DNA from: Bacillota bacterium
Lineage (GTDB): Bacteria > Bacillota > Clostridia > Christensenellales > Borkfalkiaceae
Assembly: GCA_021768985.1 (NCBI GenBank)
Contig: JAETTR010000042.1
Coordinates: 1-8,085, forward strand
DNA length: 8,085 nucleotides
Direction of reading: 5' to 3'
The number at the start of each line of letters is the position of its first letter. Position 1 is the first letter of the stretch. A program made the position numbers and the translations under genes. Positions 1-6,197 of the stretch are shown here, piece after piece. The notes under the pieces are model-generated. The model had not been told where the DNA came from, did no database searches, and worked only from the letters and a program-made list of their open reading frames with translations.

Positions 1-20
1 AAAGAATTGTCAACAAACAC

Positions 21-49
21 TTGATATATTTATTCGTTTATGATACAAT
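21..49 (+). promoter_or_regulatory. Sigma-A promoter of the ftsH-parA-parB operon
   Basis: A -35 box TTGATA (21-26) and a -10 box TACAAT (44-49) are separated by exactly 17 bases, close to the vegetative sigma consensus TTGACA-17-TATAAT. Transcription would start near 55-57 and leave a leader of about 60 bases before the TTG start of ftsH. The leader contains a small imperfect stem (66-70 with 77-81), too weak to call regulatory. The surrounding DNA is A/T rich, as expected for a promoter. No other good promoter is seen before parA or parB, so this one probably drives all three genes. Promoters further upstream lie outside the window. Confidence 0.75.
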
Positions 50-100
50 AATACTACAAAAAACACGCATACTATTGTGCGAGTTAATAATAACGATAGA

Positions 101-106
101 AAGGAG
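101..106 (+). promoter_or_regulatory. Ribosome binding site that fixes the TTG start of ftsH
   Basis: AAGGAG lies 8 bases upstream of the TTG at 115-117, an ideal distance. The first in-frame ATG downstream (codon 44, at 244) has no such site and would remove the first membrane segment, so TTG is the supported start. Confidence 0.85.
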
Positions 107-114
107 AGTAAAAT

Positions 115-2127
115 TTGAACAAGGTAGTCAAAACAATCCTCTGGATTGCCGTTGTGCTTGCTCTTGGAATCGGCGTATACTTTCTAGTCACTACGCTGTC
201 TAAAAACAGCCGCAAAGTGGAATCCAGTAGGTTCGTTGAGCTCATGGCGGATCCGCGCGTGGATCGCGATGGGGAAGAAGGAGAAATTGCTGACGCAAAG
301 CAAATCGTGAAGGTCTATTTTGACGGATACAGTTTCTATGGGTATACTTCGAAGGACGCGAAGAATTATACTTATTGGACGTACGGTCCGAATATGCATA
401 CCGCAGACGGTTGGAAGCTGGTGCAAGAGTGGACTGACGAGTTCGGATTGGAAGTATACGATTACTCGAATCCCAACGCAGGTTCCAATTGGGGCAATAT
501 TCTGTATATTCTGATTCTTGTCGCGGGCGTCGTGCTGTTCTTTGTGATTTTACGCGCAACGAGCGGCGGCGGTGGCAAAGTCATGAACTTCGGTAAGACG
601 AAGGCGAAAGTTTCCACAAATCTGAAAGTGCGTTTCAGCGACGTTGCAGGCGCGGAAGAAGAGAAAGAGGAATTAAAAGAAGTCGTTGAATTTTTGCGGA
701 CGCCGAAAAAGTTCTCTGATTTGGGCGCAAAGATTCCGAAGGGGGTGCTGTTGGTCGGCCCTCCGGGAACAGGTAAGACGCTGTTCGCAAAAGCTGTTGC
801 CGGCGAAGCGGGAGTTCCGTTCTTCTCGGTCAGCGGTTCCGACTTCGTAGAAATGTACGTGGGCGTCGGCGCGTCGCGCGTGCGCGATTTGTTTGATCTG
901 GCAAAGCGCAATCAGCCCTGTATTATCTTTATCGACGAAATCGACGCGGTGGGTCGTCAACGCGGCGCAGGACTCGGAGGCGGTCACGATGAGCGCGAGC
1001 AGACGCTGAACCAGATTCTCGTTCAGATGGACGGCTTCGACACAAACGAGGGCGTAATCGTCATGGCGGCAACCAACCGTGCCGATATCCTCGATAGCGC
1101 GTTGCTCCGCCCCGGACGGTTTGATCGTCAGATTTACGTGAACCTGCCCGACGTCAAGGGAAGAGAGCAGATTCTGAAAGTTCATGCGAGAAATAAGCCT
1201 TTGGCTCCCGACGTCAACTTCAAAGTGATCGCCCGCATTACGGCGGGATTCTCGGGGGCTGATCTTGCAAACCTCCTGAACGAAGCCGCGATTCTGGCGG
1301 CGCGCGAAGGGAAAACCATGATCGGCAACCTCGAGCTTTATGAAGGAATTAACAAAGTGATCATGGGACCGCAGAAGAAGAGCCGCGTGGTGACCGAAGC
1401 GGACAAGAAGAACACCGCTTATCACGAAGCGGGTCACGCGATCCTTGCAAAACTGTGCGAGCACTGCGACGAGGTTCAGGAGGTTTCAATCATTCCCCGC
1501 GGCATGGCGGCAGGTTATACCCTGCAACGCCCCGAAACGGACGATCGGAGCGATACTGTTAACAAACTTAACGATGATATCTGTATGGCGCTCGGCGGAA
1601 GAGTTGCCGAAGAGCTTGTCATACACGATTATTCTGCGGGAGCTTCGGGCGACATTCAGCACGTGACGCTGCGCGCGCGGAAGATGGTGACCGAGTGGGG
1701 TATGAGCGAAAAGCTCGGACCCATTGCCTACGGAAGCAGCGGACCGGTGGTCCTCGGCAGAGATTACGAGGAGAGAACGGTGTATTCCGAGCAGACAGCG
1801 GCTCTGATCGACGCGGAAGTGAAGCGGATTATCGGCACGCAGTACGAGCGGGCGAAGAAGCTGCTTTCCGAAAATCGTGCGATCCTCGACAATATGGCGC
1901 GCGTGCTCGTGGAGCGGGAGACCATTTACACGAAAGAAGTGGATATGCTCATGAAGGGCGCGAGCTACGCCGAAGTGCTGGAATATATGGAAAAGCACGA
2001 TAAGGGCGTTCCCGACAGCCCGTTCGGGGAAAAGGCGGTTTCGGACGACAAGGGCGCGCGCAAAGAACCGTCCGAGACGGAGAAAAAGCCCGATGAAAAT
2101 CCGGCGGAAAAAGATATTAAGGAGTAA
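115..2127 (+). CDS. ftsH: ATP-dependent zinc metalloprotease FtsH
   Basis: Membrane-anchored AAA+ protease that extracts and degrades membrane and short-lived cytosolic proteins; the family works as a hexamer with the catalytic part in the cytoplasm. The 670-residue product shows the full layout: a first membrane segment at about 7-28, an extracytoplasmic domain at about 30-127, a second membrane segment at about 129-148, a Gly-rich hinge, then the AAA module with Walker A GPPGTGKT (215-222), pore loop FVEMYVG (244-250), Walker B IIFIDE (270-275) and the second region of homology around NRADILDSALLRPGRFDR (321-338). The zinc site is HEAGH (437-441), with D513 in SAGASGD as the likely third metal ligand. 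The tail from about 631 is highly charged and probably disordered, which is usual for the family. Translation starts at TTG. The gene ends in TAA 6 bases before parA and its last codons carry the parA ribosome binding site, so the two are probably co-transcribed. Length and motifs are normal and I see no lesion. Confidence 0.98.
   Translation: MNKVVKTILWIAVVLALGIGVYFLVTTLSKNSRKVESSRFVELMADPRVDRDGEEGEIADAKQIVKVYFDGYSFYGYTSKDAKNYTYWTYGPNMHTADGWKLVQEWTDEFGLEVYDYSNPNAGSNWGNILYILILVAGVVLFFVILRATSGGGGKVMNFGKTKAKVSTNLKVRFSDVAGAEEEKEELKEVVEFLRTPKKFSDLGAKIPKGVLLVGPPGTGKTLFAKAVAGEAGVPFFSVSGSDFVEMYVGVGASRVRDLFDLAKRNQPCIIFIDEIDAVGRQRGAGLGGGHDEREQTLNQILVQMDGFDTNEGVIVMAATNRADILDSALLRPGRFDRQIYVNLPDVKGREQILKVHARNKPLAPDVNFKVIARITAGFSGADLANLLNEAAILAAREGKTMIGNLELYEGINKVIMGPQKKSRVVTEADKKNTAYHEAGHAILAKLCEHCDEVQEVSIIPRGMAAGYTLQRPETDDRSDTVNKLNDDICMALGGRVAEELVIHDYSAGASGDIQHVTLRARKMVTEWGMSEKLGPIAYGSSGPVVLGRDYEERTVYSEQTAALIDAEVKRIIGTQYERAKKLLSENRAILDNMARVLVERETIYTKEVDMLMKGASYAEVLEYMEKHDKGVPDSPFGEKAVSDDKGARKEPSETEKKPDENPAEKDIKE
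2119..2124 (+). promoter_or_regulatory. parA ribosome binding site inside the 3' end of ftsH
   Basis: AAGGAG occupies the last codons of ftsH, just before its TAA, and sits 9 bases upstream of the parA ATG at 2134. Ribosomes finishing ftsH would therefore pass over the parA initiation site, which suggests translational coupling of a protease gene to the partition genes. Confidence 0.75.
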
Positions 2128-2133
2128 ACAAAA

Positions 2134-2910
2134 ATGGGTAAAATCATCTCGTTCTCCAATCAGAAGGGCGGCGTGGGCAAGACGACGACCTGCGTGAACA
2201 TGGCGGCGTATCTTTCGGCGGCGGACCGCAAGGTTCTGCTCGTCGATCTCGATCCGCAGGGCAACGCGACGACGGGGCTCGGCTTTTCCAAAAGCACGCT
2301 GAAAAAATCCGTTTATAACGTGATGATCGACGAGGAGGACGTCAAGGAAAACATTCTCCCCACTGAACTGCCCAATCTCTTTATTTTGCCCTCGAATATC
2401 GATCTCGCGGGGGCGGAAGTGGAACTCGTATACAAAAAAAGCCGCGAAAAGGTGTTGAAGGGCGCGCTCGAAAAGGTACGCGGGGAGTACGATTATATTC
2501 TGATCGACTGCCCGCCCTCGCTCGGGCTGATCACCATCAATTCTCTCGCGGCGGCAGACAGCGTGATTATCCCGATTCAGAGCGAATATTACGCGCTCGA
2601 GGGCCTGTCGCAGCTGATGAATACGATCGCGCTCGTGCGCCAGCACCTGAACAAGAGCCTGAAGGTAGAGGGCGTGGTGCTGACGATGTACGACGGCAGG
2701 TCGCTGATCAGCAAACAGATCGCGGCGGAGATCAAAAAATATTTTACGAAGAAGCTGTATGAAATCGTAATTCCGCGCAACGTGCGGCTGTCGGAGGCGC
2801 CGAGTCACGGCAAACCGATTCTGCTCCACGACCCGAAGTGCATGGGCGCGCGGGCGTACGGAGCGCTTACCGAAGAATTTATGAAAAAAACAGAGGGGAA
2901 AGGAGAATAA
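2134..2910 (+). CDS. parA: Chromosome-partition ATPase ParA (Soj type)
   Basis: ParA/Soj ATPases bind DNA non-specifically as ATP dimers, cooperate with ParB in separating chromosome origins and, in Bacillus-type bacteria, influence DnaA. The 258-residue product begins almost directly with the deviant Walker A motif KGGVGKTT (11-18), including the signature lysine K11. It then shows the A' motif VLLVDLDPQGNAT (34-46), Walker B YILIDCPPS (121-129) and the C-terminal Soj signature IPRNVRLSEAPSHGKP (213-228). The short N-terminus, with no helix-turn-helix extension, marks it as chromosomal (type Ib-like/Soj) rather than a large plasmid ParA. Length is near that of typical Soj proteins. It lies 6 bases after ftsH and 6 bases before parB, and no separate promoter is visible. 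A MinD or plasmid ATPase is excluded by the Soj signature and the parB neighbour. Confidence 0.96.
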   Translation: MGKIISFSNQKGGVGKTTTCVNMAAYLSAADRKVLLVDLDPQGNATTGLGFSKSTLKKSVYNVMIDEEDVKENILPTELPNLFILPSNIDLAGAEVELVYKKSREKVLKGALEKVRGEYDYILIDCPPSLGLITINSLAAADSVIIPIQSEYYALEGLSQLMNTIALVRQHLNKSLKVEGVVLTMYDGRSLISKQIAAEIKKYFTKKLYEIVIPRNVRLSEAPSHGKPILLHDPKCMGARAYGALTEEFMKKTEGKGE

Positions 2911-2916
2911 GGAAAG

Positions 2917-3810
2917 ATGGCGAAAGGGTTAGGAAAAGGGCTCTCCGCGCTGTTCAGCGAAACGGAAGAAGCCTACGAAAACGCGCAGTCGGAAGGCGGA
3001 AACGGCAACGGAGCGACGGAGGTATCCGTATCCGAGGTATTCCCCAATCCCGATCAGCCCCGCAAGGCGTTCGACGAAAACGCGCTGAACGATCTTGCGA
3101 ATTCCATTAAGGAACACGGCGTGATCATGCCGCTCGTGGTGAACCGTACCCAGAAGGGTAAATACATGATCATCGCGGGCGAACGGCGTTACCGCGCGGC
3201 GATCCGCGCGGGGCTCGAAAAAGTGCCCGTGATCATCAAGGAGCTCGACGAGCGGGAAATTCAGGAAATCTCCCTGATCGAGAACCTGCAACGCGAGGAT
3301 CTGAACCCGATCGAGGCGGCTTACGGCATGAAACGGCTGATGGAGGAGTTCTCCCTGACGCAGGAAGTGCTGGCGGAACGGCTCGGCAAATCCCGCCCCG
3401 CGATCGCGAACACGCTGCGGCTCTTGTCGCTGAACGGCGAGGTGATCGCGCTGGTGCGGGAGGGGCGGCTGTCCTCGGGGCACGCGCGCACCCTCGTGAC
3501 GGTGCCGAACGAATCGCAGGCGGAGCTCGCGCGGGAGTGCGTGAAGAACGGCTGGTCGGTGCGGGATATGGAACGCGCCGTAAAACAGTTTTTGAACCCG
3601 CCCGAGGTGCTCGCCAAGGAGAAGGAAAAAAAGAACGCGCTTGCGAGCGCGGAGCTCAAATATCTCGTGGAGCGGCTCCGCAACACCTTTAAAACGAAGG
3701 TGTCGCTGATCGGCACGGATAAAAAAGGCAGAATTTATATCGATTATTACACGCGCGACGATCTGGATCGGATCAGCGAGTTGCTGGATATTATCGACAG
3801 AATGGAATAA
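2917..3810 (+). CDS. parB: Chromosome-partition protein ParB (Spo0J type)
   Basis: ParB/Spo0J is a CTP-dependent DNA clamp that loads at parS sites, spreads along DNA, recruits SMC and stimulates ParA. The 297-residue product has the basic N-terminal peptide KGLGKGLSALF (3-13), which in this family activates the ParA ATPase. A Gly/Asn-rich linker (about 26-33) follows. The CTP-binding boxes are GERRYRA (88-94) and ENLQREDLNPIEAA (122-135), and the parS-reading helix-turn-helix is at about 147-168 (SLTQEVLAERLG onwards). A GHART motif (188-192) and a C-terminal dimerisation domain (about 243-297) complete it. The intact CTP boxes and Lys-rich N-terminus favour Spo0J over its paralogue Noc. AAAGGAG at 2899-2905 is 11 bases before the ATG, slightly long but acceptable; the nearer AAGGA (2909-2913) is too close. 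A strong terminator follows the stop codon. I found no full parS site in the window. Confidence 0.96.
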   Translation: MAKGLGKGLSALFSETEEAYENAQSEGGNGNGATEVSVSEVFPNPDQPRKAFDENALNDLANSIKEHGVIMPLVVNRTQKGKYMIIAGERRYRAAIRAGLEKVPVIIKELDEREIQEISLIENLQREDLNPIEAAYGMKRLMEEFSLTQEVLAERLGKSRPAIANTLRLLSLNGEVIALVREGRLSSGHARTLVTVPNESQAELARECVKNGWSVRDMERAVKQFLNPPEVLAKEKEKKNALASAELKYLVERLRNTFKTKVSLIGTDKKGRIYIDYYTRDDLDRISELLDIIDRME

Positions 3811-3816
3811 AGGCGT

Positions 3817-3844
3817 CCGCCCCGCAGATGCGGGGCGGTTTTTT
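3817..3844 (+). terminator. Intrinsic terminator after parB
   Basis: A perfect 9-bp GC stem, CCGCCCCGC (3817-3825) with GCGGGGCGG (3830-3838) around the loop AGAT, is followed at once by six T (3839-3844). It starts 7 bases after the parB stop and ends the ftsH-parA-parB transcript. Confidence 0.93.
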
Positions 3845-3867
3845 ACCCTTTTTCTTTTAGATGAATC

Positions 3868-3915
3868 AAAAAAATTTGCCAAAAAAGTAAAAAAATAACA
3901 AGAAAATTTTCAAAA
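3868..3915 (+). promoter_or_regulatory. Phased A-tracts / UP-like element upstream of the transporter promoter
   Basis: Five A-tracts (3868-3874, 3881-3886, 3889-3895, 3903-3906 and 3912-3915) have centres about 10.6 bases apart on average, close to one helical turn. They end just before the -35 box at 3921. Such runs bend DNA and can contact the RNA polymerase alpha subunit, so this is probably an activating upstream element. That role is inferred from spacing and composition only. Confidence 0.45.
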
Positions 3916-3920
3916 TAGCA

Positions 3921-3949
3921 TTGACAAACGAAAAAGGGTGTGTTATATT
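3921..3949 (+). promoter_or_regulatory. Strong sigma-A promoter with extended -10, ahead of the ABC transporter operon
   Basis: The -35 box is the exact consensus TTGACA (3921-3926). After a 17-base spacer comes TATATT (3944-3949), one mismatch from TATAAT, preceded by TG one base upstream (3941-3942), an extended -10. The predicted start is near 3955-3957. Such a strong promoter fits the high expression usual for solute-binding proteins, but its transcript must pass two terminator-like hairpins before the gene. Confidence 0.85.
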
Positions 3950-4032
3950 TATTGCACTACAAGAAATGACGACGGGGGGAAGTCATGATCATGAGGCGTA
4001 TTCGCTAACTTTTTTCATGCTTATTTTTTGAG

Positions 4033-4067
4033 CGTAAAACGAAGAAGGTTTACGAATGCGTTTTTTT
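4033..4067 (+). terminator. Weak terminator-like hairpin in the leader
   Basis: CGTAAA (4033-4038) pairs with TTTACG (4049-4054), with an A-G mismatch and an inner C-G pair (4040-4047) around the loop GAAGAA. Seven T follow at 4061-4067, but six bases after the stem and with an A/T-rich stem, so termination alone would be inefficient. It may act with the stronger element just downstream. Confidence 0.3.
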
Positions 4068-4078
4068 GTTCTTTTTTA

Positions 4079-4109
4079 CCCTCTCGCGGCGTTTCGCGGG
4101 CGGTTTTTT
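4079..4109 (+). terminator. Intrinsic terminator inside the leader (candidate attenuator)
   Basis: CTCGCG (4083-4088) pairs with CGCGGG (4095-4100) around the loop GCGTTT, including one T-G pair. Two more pairs (4080-4081 with 4102-4103) lie beyond a T/C mismatch, and six T follow directly (4104-4109). It is oriented to stop + strand transcription. It lies about 125-155 bases after the predicted start and about 95 bases before the solute-binding protein gene, so it would block the operon unless bypassed. No good promoter is seen between it and the gene. Confidence 0.6.
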
Positions 4110-4125
4110 ATTGTTTTCGCGTCCC

Positions 4126-4170
4126 CCCGAAAATCGGCGCAAACAGGTATATCCCGCCCGAAAGATCGGC
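4126..4170 (+). repeat. Pair of near-identical mini-hairpins CCGA-loop-TCGG
   Basis: CCGA AAA TCGG (4127-4137) and CCGA AAGA TCGG (4158-4169) are imperfect copies, each with flanking C on the left and C on the right, 31 bases apart. They lie between the leader terminator and the ribosome binding site. They could be a paired operator or an RNA-protein binding site. Short GC-rich repeats of this size can also arise by chance. Confidence 0.3.
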
Positions 4171-4205
4171 ATTCTAATTAAAAAGAAATCTGGGAGGAAA
4201 GAAAC

Positions 4206-6194
4206 ATGAAAAAGAGCAAGACACTCAAAAAAGTATCGCTTGTCGCATTGTCGGCGGTCATGGTGAGCGGAGTCGCGCTTACGTCCGCGGCGTGCGGCAA
4301 AGGGGGCGGTGGCGGCAATCCGACGACGATTACGGTAAATATTTTCTGTAACGATTCGGATTACCACACCAACAACACCATTTGTCAGAAATGGGGCGAA
4401 ACGTATTCGCAAAAGACGGGCCGCGAAGTTAAGGTAGACTTAAAGGTGAATCCCGATAAGAGCGAGTACTTTGAATTATTAAGACAGGCGTGGTCGACGC
4501 CCGAGAGCGTTGCCGACGTCATTTATCTTTCGCCCAAGTATGTGCAGTCGTACGCAAAGGCGGGGTACGTAATGGACTTATCCGACTATCTCGAAGAGGG
4601 CGCGCCGGATAAGATCGACGGGATCTGGTCGAACGCGATCGATTATTACGGATACGACACGACGGACAATAATTATACGCCGGGTCAGAAGATCTCCTAC
4701 AATGCAAACGGATCAGCGGGCGCGGGCTTCTATACGCAAAGCGGCTCGAAGAAGGTCGGGCTCTACGGACTCCCGAAGGACTATTCCAACTTCTCCATGG
4801 GCTACAACCGCAAATACTTTACCGACGGATTGAAGCTCGATTATCAGAAGACGTTGGGCTCGACGAAGCGCGACGTGGCGAGCGCGAGCCAGGTCGCGGG
4901 AAGCTCCGGCTGTACGGCGAAATATACGGGCTATACGGCAAATTCCACGAACAACGTTGCGACGTTCGCCGCCGACGCGGATTACACGTTGAGCGACGGA
5001 ACGCATATTACCGCGAGCGCGGGCGACGAAGCGCCCATTATTGCGGTCGGCGTGCCCGTAAATTATAAGCCGTTCAACTTCTACCGTTATAACGATTACG
5101 AATCCGCGCGTGCGGCGGGCGATCCCATGGCGTGCGCGGTGGAAGAATTTACGTTCGGCGAAGGGTATACGGTAACCATTCCCGGCTTCCCCGGCGACAC
5201 CTTCGATATCACCGATCAGGCGAACGCGAAGGCTTCGAACGTACCTTACGACGCGGGGCTCGGTCACATGGTGTTCACGCAGGCGGAATACGGCGCGCTC
5301 GTATGGGCGATCACCTATTATCTGAACACCTTCGATTGGGACGCGCAGGATCCCACGAAGGGAACGGGCGGACTCACCACGACGGACAAACCGCAGGTCA
5401 TTTTCGGAAGCGAACAGTACGAAGGCGCGCAGGGCAACGCGCTCTACCTGCTTCCCTGGGCGGCGAGCAACGACGCCGATCTGATCAACGAGGCGTCTAC
5501 GCTCTGCTCGAACCCGACCGCGAAAGCGGATACGACCAGCGTCGCCTCCACGCTTGCGGGCACTACGACGGAGGTCCGTCAGAAGATGAATCTCGACGGC
5601 ACGACGAGAAACGCCAACGTGCAGTACGGCTTCAACAGCGCGAACTTTATCGAAACGTACGCGGCGTATCAGGAGTTCGGTTCCACCTGGAACGGCAACT
5701 CGGGCAACGCGGGCGACGAAGCCAAGACGAAAGAGAACGCGTCGGGCTGGAACTACTTCTGTATGGGCGCGGCGGTGTTCTACGGCGCAGGCACCTGGGA
5801 CGCGGCAACCCGTAACGATACCGACATGGCGGTGTTCGAATTCGGACAGATGCCGACTCCCGTCGCCGAGAAATACGCGCTCTATTCTTCGGTGAGAGAC
5901 GCCGATTATAATTTGAAGGAATACAGCAACAGCCCCGCGGCAAAGGGCACGGGCGACGCGGCGAACGACGACGGCGCGCAACGCGCGAACAAAGCGGAAG
6001 GCTTAAAGCAGTACACGGCGGCGGAAATCGTCGCGAACCAGATCAAGCGTCAGGATAAATGGGCGGCGCGTATGGACTCCGTCGGTTACGCGGCGAACGG
6101 CAGATTCGCAAGAATGACCGAGGACAATCCCGAGTACTGGAAGCGCGAAGCGACGGCTTCCCTCATTCAGGCGCTTACGATCGGCGAGGCGTAG
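4206..6194 (+). CDS. ABC transporter solute-binding lipoprotein, N-terminal 662 residues (ends at an in-frame TAG)
   Basis: Captures a substrate, probably a sugar or oligosaccharide, outside the membrane and delivers it to the permease encoded downstream. The N-terminus has a basic KKSKTLKK stretch, a hydrophobic segment (about 10-28) and a lipobox-like TSAAC with C30 as the lipid-modified cysteine. Serine at -3 is not the usual Leu/Val/Ile. A Gly-rich tether (31-37) follows. MalE-like family signatures are ADVIYLSP and YAKAGYVMDLSDYL (103-129), VGLYGLPKDYSNFSMGYNRKYF (184-205, in two parts), the GAAVFYGAGTWD region (521-532) and the FEFGQMPTP region (544-552). Long inserts (roughly 215-385 and 430-510) make it much larger than the usual 400-550 residues. 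GGGAGG (4192-4197) is 8 bases before the ATG. The frame stops at TAG (6192-6194) but the same frame continues to 6914 with matching codon use and family character, so this is probably only part of a 902-residue protein. The exact substrate cannot be read from the sequence. Confidence 0.88.
   Translation: MKKSKTLKKVSLVALSAVMVSGVALTSAACGKGGGGGNPTTITVNIFCNDSDYHTNNTICQKWGETYSQKTGREVKVDLKVNPDKSEYFELLRQAWSTPESVADVIYLSPKYVQSYAKAGYVMDLSDYLEEGAPDKIDGIWSNAIDYYGYDTTDNNYTPGQKISYNANGSAGAGFYTQSGSKKVGLYGLPKDYSNFSMGYNRKYFTDGLKLDYQKTLGSTKRDVASASQVAGSSGCTAKYTGYTANSTNNVATFAADADYTLSDGTHITASAGDEAPIIAVGVPVNYKPFNFYRYNDYESARAAGDPMACAVEEFTFGEGYTVTIPGFPGDTFDITDQANAKASNVPYDAGLGHMVFTQAEYGALVWAITYYLNTFDWDAQDPTKGTGGLTTTDKPQVIFGSEQYEGAQGNALYLLPWAASNDADLINEASTLCSNPTAKADTTSVASTLAGTTTEVRQKMNLDGTTRNANVQYGFNSANFIETYAAYQEFGSTWNGNSGNAGDEAKTKENASGWNYFCMGAAVFYGAGTWDAATRNDTDMAVFEFGQMPTPVAEKYALYSSVRDADYNLKEYSNSPAAKGTGDAANDDGAQRANKAEGLKQYTAAEIVANQIKRQDKWAARMDSVGYAANGRFARMTEDNPEYWKREATASLIQALTIGEA
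6192..6194 (+). other. In-frame amber codon interrupting the solute-binding protein frame
   Basis: Codon 663 of the frame opened at 4206 is TAG, followed by CAG GTG ACC. The frame then stays open for 239 codons to the TAA at 6912-6914. A single C-to-T change from CAG (Gln) would give this TAG and would restore a Gln-Gln pair. Every other stop in the window is TAA, and no other TAG or TGA occurs in frame in about 2,490 sense codons. Confidence 0.9.
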
Positions 6195-6197
6195 CAG

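Larger units (their letters stand above)
3956..4205 (+). other. Long structured 5' leader of the transporter operon (possible attenuator or small RNA)
   Basis: About 250 bases separate the predicted transcription start from the solute-binding protein ATG, with no long gene. In order I see: a small hairpin ATGAC/GTCAT (3966-3970 with 3982-3986) presenting a G6 run in its loop; a 12-base palindrome (3983-3994); a 7-codon frame MIMRRIR (3985-4008) and, in another frame, a 21-codon frame (3966-4031), neither with a convincing ribosome binding site; a hairpin 4033-4054 followed by T7 (4061-4067); a GC hairpin with T6 (4079-4109); a C6 run (4123-4128); two similar mini-hairpins; and the strong ribosome binding site GGGAGG (4192-4197), 8 bases before the ATG. 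I do not recognise a known riboswitch class. The layout suits termination control of the transporter, or a free RNA of about 150 bases ending at 4109. Either reading is inference. Confidence 0.4.

Noticed and set aside
844..864. Tyr instead of Phe in the FtsH pore loop (FVEMYVG rather than FVEMFVG)
   Set aside because: It is a conservative aromatic change, and to my recollection it occurs in other Clostridia, so it is not treated as unusual.
1655..1670. CACGTG core (1660-1665) in ftsH considered as a parS site
   Set aside because: Only about 9 of 16 positions match the parS consensus TGTTTCACGTGAAACA, and the flanks are explained by coding sequence.
1486..2829. 447-codon minus-strand open frame across the ftsH-parA junction
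   Set aside because: It is a shadow of two conserved genes, with low-complexity Arg/His/Leu composition and no family signature.
2929..3882. 317-codon minus-strand open frame opposite parB
   Set aside because: It is antisense to an intact parB with all its motifs and has implausible His/Arg-rich composition.
4111..4190. Possible second promoter between the leader terminator and the binding-protein gene
   Set aside because: No -35/-10 pair with reasonable spacing is present; the TAATTA near 4176 has no matching -35 box.
4050..4412. 120-codon minus-strand frame covering the leader and the signal peptide region
   Set aside because: It overlaps the leader terminator and the binding-protein start, has no ribosome binding site, and its product is a low-complexity basic sequence.
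4713..5981. 422-codon open frame on the minus strand, antisense to the solute-binding protein gene
   Set aside because: It lies entirely opposite a well-supported gene, has Arg/Val/His-rich composition typical of the reverse of GC-biased codons, and shows no ribosome binding site or recognisable motif.
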